Origin: Planctomycetota bacterium
Lineage (GTDB): Bacteria > Planctomycetota > SZUA-567
Direction of reading: 5' to 3'
DNA length: 32,344 nt
NCBI GenBank assembly: GCA_031270145.1
Contig: JAISYD010000171.1
Span: 1 to 32,344 of the forward strand
Of the stretch, positions 30,429 through 32,344 are shown in pieces (position 1 is the first letter of the stretch; each line of letters starts with the position of its first letter). Under the pieces are notes generated by a model. The model did no database searches, was not told the origin of the DNA, and was given only the letters and a program-made list of their open reading frames with translations. A program made the position numbers and the translations under genes.

Positions 30429-31014
30429 GGCTTTCGCTGCAACGGCATCGGCCGCAACCGGACGTTTTCGCCGGCGGGGATTGGGCGGCTGGCCAGCCGC
30501 CCTGCTGTTCGCCGCTTCGGCGGTCTTCATCCCCCCGGCCGGCGCCGCCGATTCGCCGGCGGCGCCGGATTCCGCCCAAAGCCCTTTTGAGCGCTCGATC
30601 CACGAAAACGAGGCCGCCCTGCGGCAAATGGAACAAGGGGAGGCGGCGGCGAAAGGCTGGGGTCTAGCGGAAATCCTGGGGCTGGCGGCGCTGCTGGCGG
30701 CGGTGGGCATGATGCTATGGCTGGCCAGGTTGATGCGCGGCGGGCCGTTGGCGAAGAAGTCCGGCCGGGAAATGCGCCTCGTGGATCGGCTGGCCCTGGA
30801 ACGCCAGTCCGAACTGCTTATCGTCCGCATTCGGGGGCGCGACTACTGGATCGCCAGAACCCCCCACAGCATCGTCCTGCTAGCCGAACTTCCGGAAGCG
30901 GCCGCCTCGGCCGAAACGCCGGATCGCCCCCGGGAGGCGCCGATCCGCGGCAAGCCCGGCGGTCCGGCCGGGACGGATAAGAACCCACCATCCCCCGAGC
31001 TTCCGCTCCAATAG
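30427..31014 (+). CDS. fliO: FliO-like export apparatus assembly protein
   Basis: A 195-residue protein. An N-terminal signal-like stretch (about 12-40, ending PAGAAD) precedes a transmembrane helix (LAEILGLAALLAAVGMMLWL, about 76-95). A small cytoplasmic domain with EMRLVDRLALERQSELLIVR and HSIVLLAELPE follows. This is the pattern of FliO, which helps assemble the FliP/SctR ring in flagella. The C-terminus is a Pro-rich tail. The ATG is preceded by AAGGAGA. It diverges from sctC, with two mobile-element remnants between. Injectisomes normally lack FliO, so it may be a displaced flagellar gene or a recruited assembly factor for the nearby SctRST gate. Confidence 0.75.
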   Translation: MAFAATASAATGRFRRRGLGGWPAALLFAASAVFIPPAGAADSPAAPDSAQSPFERSIHENEAALRQMEQGEAAAKGWGLAEILGLAALLAAVGMMLWLARLMRGGPLAKKSGREMRLVDRLALERQSELLIVRIRGRDYWIARTPHSIVLLAELPEAAASAETPDRPREAPIRGKPGGPAGTDKNPPSPELPLQ

Positions 31015-31197
31015 CGATCCGCCCCGATTTTCCCGCCAACGGCTATGCGGAAAGTGGAAATGTCCGGAGGCGTGGTGCATGGCGACATTGTCGGCGGACT
31101 TGCCCGCGGAGCCAGCGTCCGCTATTCGGCCGGCCGCCTCGATATCGGCGTCAATTACGACTATAGCGCGAAAGCGATATATTTTCTCAACAAAACA

Positions 31198-31225
31198 TTG
31201 ACAACGGCGGCGGAAAAACTATACT
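31198..31225 (+). promoter_or_regulatory. Promoter of tRNA-Gly
   Basis: A perfect TTGACA (31198-31203) and TATACT (31220-31225) are 16 bp apart and end 24 bp before the mature tRNA. This near-consensus promoter makes the short open frame running over it (31045-31248) unlikely to be a gene. Confidence 0.8.
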
Positions 31226-31249
31226 GTCCTTTACGTTGCCCAAGATAAC

Positions 31250-31325
31250 GCGGGCGTAGCTCAGTGGCTAGAGCACCACCTTGCCAAGGTGGGGGTCGAG
31301 GGTTCGAATCTCTTCGCCCGCTCCA
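31250..31325 (+). tRNA. tRNA-Gly (anticodon GCC)
   Basis: A 76-nt cloverleaf with an encoded CCA end. The acceptor arms GCGGGCG and CGCCCGC pair fully. The D-arm GCTC...GAGC, the anticodon stem CCACC/GGTGG with loop TTGCCAA (GCC), and the T-arm GAGGG-TTCGAAT-CTCTT are all present. A good promoter precedes it and an intrinsic terminator follows. A serine recombinase gene ends 53 bp downstream. Confidence 0.97.
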
Positions 31326-31339
31326 TATGAGGGTAAGTA

Positions 31340-31377
31340 GGGTCCGGTGACGTATGTTGCCGGACCCGGCATTTTTT
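31340..31377 (+). terminator. Intrinsic terminator after tRNA-Gly
   Basis: GGGTCCGG (31340-31347) pairs with CCGGACCC (31360-31367) around a 12-base loop. GGCA and six T residues (31372-31377) follow. It ends tRNA transcription and abuts the stop of the convergent recombinase gene. Confidence 0.85.
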
Positions 31378-32344
31378 CTAACTCGCCGCGGACTGCACAA
31401 AAGGGTGGACTTCGATTCCTCCTTCCTGTTTATCGGGGTGGTAGGTGACGCTGGTGTTCAGCGCCAACAAGCTTTCGCGCAAGGCATTCTCGCATCCGCC
31501 CCGCAGCGCGAGCACATGTTCGCTATAATGTTCCAGGGCCCGGGCGATAAAGGCCTCCTTGTCCATCCGGGCGCCTTCCGCCCGTTCCGCCTCCGCCACA
31601 GCCGCTTTCAGGCGTTTTTCCTCGGCGGTCAACTTGTCGATCTCCGGCCGGAACATCTCAATATTATCGGCCGTGAGGTCTTTGAACAAGGCTGATTTTT
31701 TTGCCGCCAGCGCCTTGATTTCCCGCCGCGCCGCCTCAAGACGTTCCGTGCTCTTGGACCGCTCGTCCAAGATGCGTTCCAATCCCAGGCGCAGGGACTC
31801 CCGCGCGCAGTCGGTGTCCAGGCATTTCCGGAGTTCCTTGATAACGTGCGCTTCGAGGTCGGCCGCGTCCAGACTGTAGCGCGCGCACTGGCTGGAACCG
31901 TATTTTCGGGCGGTCGCGCAGGCGTACCGATAATACGTCTGTCCGTTTTTGCCGCGCTGCGTGTGCCCCTGGAGCGGCGAACCGCAGCGTGCGCATCTGG
32001 CGATGCCGCTCAACAGGTACAGGTGGTTCCTGCTTCTCGGGCCGCGGGCGGCGCGGTGGCTTCTGACGGCCATGGCGGCCTGCACTTCGTCGAATTCGTC
32101 GGGGGCAATCAGGGCTTCGTGCCATTCGGACTCGACGGACCACTCCTCCTCGGGAACGTCCCCCTGGTTAAGCTGTCCTTCCTTCAGGAAGCCGAACTCC
32201 CGGGGCTGATCCCGGTAGACCCGATGGTACTTGGCCTTGTAGGTCTTGCCGTAGTGGAGAGTCCCTTTGTAGGCCACGTTTTTCAATATGTCCCGGATGC
32301 TGCTGCCGGCCCAGCGGTTGCCGCGCGGCCCGGGGATGCCTTCA
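31378..32344 (-). CDS. Large serine recombinase, C-terminal part (5' end outside window)
   Basis: The frame is open to the window edge; the visible part is about 322 residues. It begins in the recombinase domain with GIPGPRGNRWAGSSIRDI and LKNVAYKGTLHYGK, the conserved DNA-binding segment after the catalytic domain. A zinc-ribbon follows (GIARCARCGSPLQGHTQRGK, then YACATARKYGSSQCARYS; four Cys). A long coiled coil (STERLEAARREIKALAAKKS and onwards) that controls integration and excision direction comes next, then a short tail. The catalytic serine domain lies outside the window. Such enzymes integrate phages and conjugative elements. It is convergent with tRNA-Gly. The internal TTG at 32286 is not the real start. 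Confidence 0.93.
   Translation of the reverse strand, partial: EGIPGPRGNRWAGSSIRDILKNVAYKGTLHYGKTYKAKYHRVYRDQPREFGFLKEGQLNQGDVPEEEWSVESEWHEALIAPDEFDEVQAAMAVRSHRAARGPRSRNHLYLLSGIARCARCGSPLQGHTQRGKNGQTYYRYACATARKYGSSQCARYSLDAADLEAHVIKELRKCLDTDCARESLRLGLERILDERSKSTERLEAARREIKALAAKKSALFKDLTADNIEMFRPEIDKLTAEEKRLKAAVAEAERAEGARMDKEAFIARALEHYSEHVLALRGGCENALRESLLALNTSVTYHPDKQEGGIEVHPFVQSAAS

Noticed and set aside
31045..31248. A 67-codon open frame between the FliO-like gene and tRNA-Gly
   Set aside because: It runs over the near-perfect tRNA promoter (31198-31225), has no good ribosome binding site and no recognisable family.
1..32344. CRISPR arrays
   Set aside because: I saw no regularly spaced direct repeats with unique spacers; only the 12 bp and 18 bp short tandem repeats described.

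Overview
The window is GC-rich DNA (about 60-63% by eye) from a Gram-negative bacterium. This is supported by an outer-membrane secretin, a Sec-lipoprotein ring subunit and several good sigma-70-type promoters. The phylum cannot be fixed from the sequence. Ysc-type injectisomes of this kind are known from Proteobacteria (including Desulfovibrio-like lineages) and from the Chlamydiae/Lentisphaerae/Verrucomicrobia group, and I do not choose between them.

The dominant feature is a nearly complete non-flagellar type III secretion system (T3SS) on the minus strand, from sctC at 29648 down to about 10700. In reading direction the order is sctC, sctD, a YscE-like gene, sctF, a YscG-like TPR gene, sctI, sctJ, sctK, sctL, sctN, sctO, sctP, sctQ, an XRE-type regulator, sctR, sctS, sctT, sctU, sctW (YopN-TyeA fused), a SycN-like chaperone, sctX, sctY, sctV and an LcrG-like gene. 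This is the order of the Yersinia virC, virB and virA operons fused into one co-directional block with many 1-4 bp overlaps. The set covers secretin, both inner rings, needle and needle chaperones, inner rod, cytoplasmic ring, ATPase, stalk, ruler, export gate, gatekeeper and export gate ring. No tip protein, translocators, SycD-type chaperone or recognisable effectors are present.

Left of the T3SS (1-10590) is a mixed region. It holds the end of a sugar ABC permease, a large FHA-domain protein of unknown function, an orphan FlhB C-terminal-domain protein, a CheX-like protein, a secreted cyclophilin-FKBP fusion, a Nudix hydrolase, a HicB-like orphan antitoxin, a DUF362 iron-sulfur protein, pgsA, a garR-type reductase and a secreted Sel1-repeat protein.

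Right of sctC (29649-32344) the DNA looks like an island margin. It contains a transposase N-terminal fragment, a decayed Rpn-type nuclease gene, a FliO-like gene, tRNA-Gly(GCC) with its own promoter and terminator, and the C-terminal part of a large serine recombinase running off the window edge. The FliO-like, FlhB-like and CheX-like genes hint that the genome also carries flagellar or chemotaxis genes.

The observations I rate highest are: an internal start with a strong ribosome binding site inside sctQ; an XRE/coiled-coil regulator embedded between sctQ and sctR; a second promoter with a very AT-rich upstream tract between sctD and the needle genes; an LcrG-like protein without its tip-protein partner; and the flagellar-type FliO next to an injectisome.
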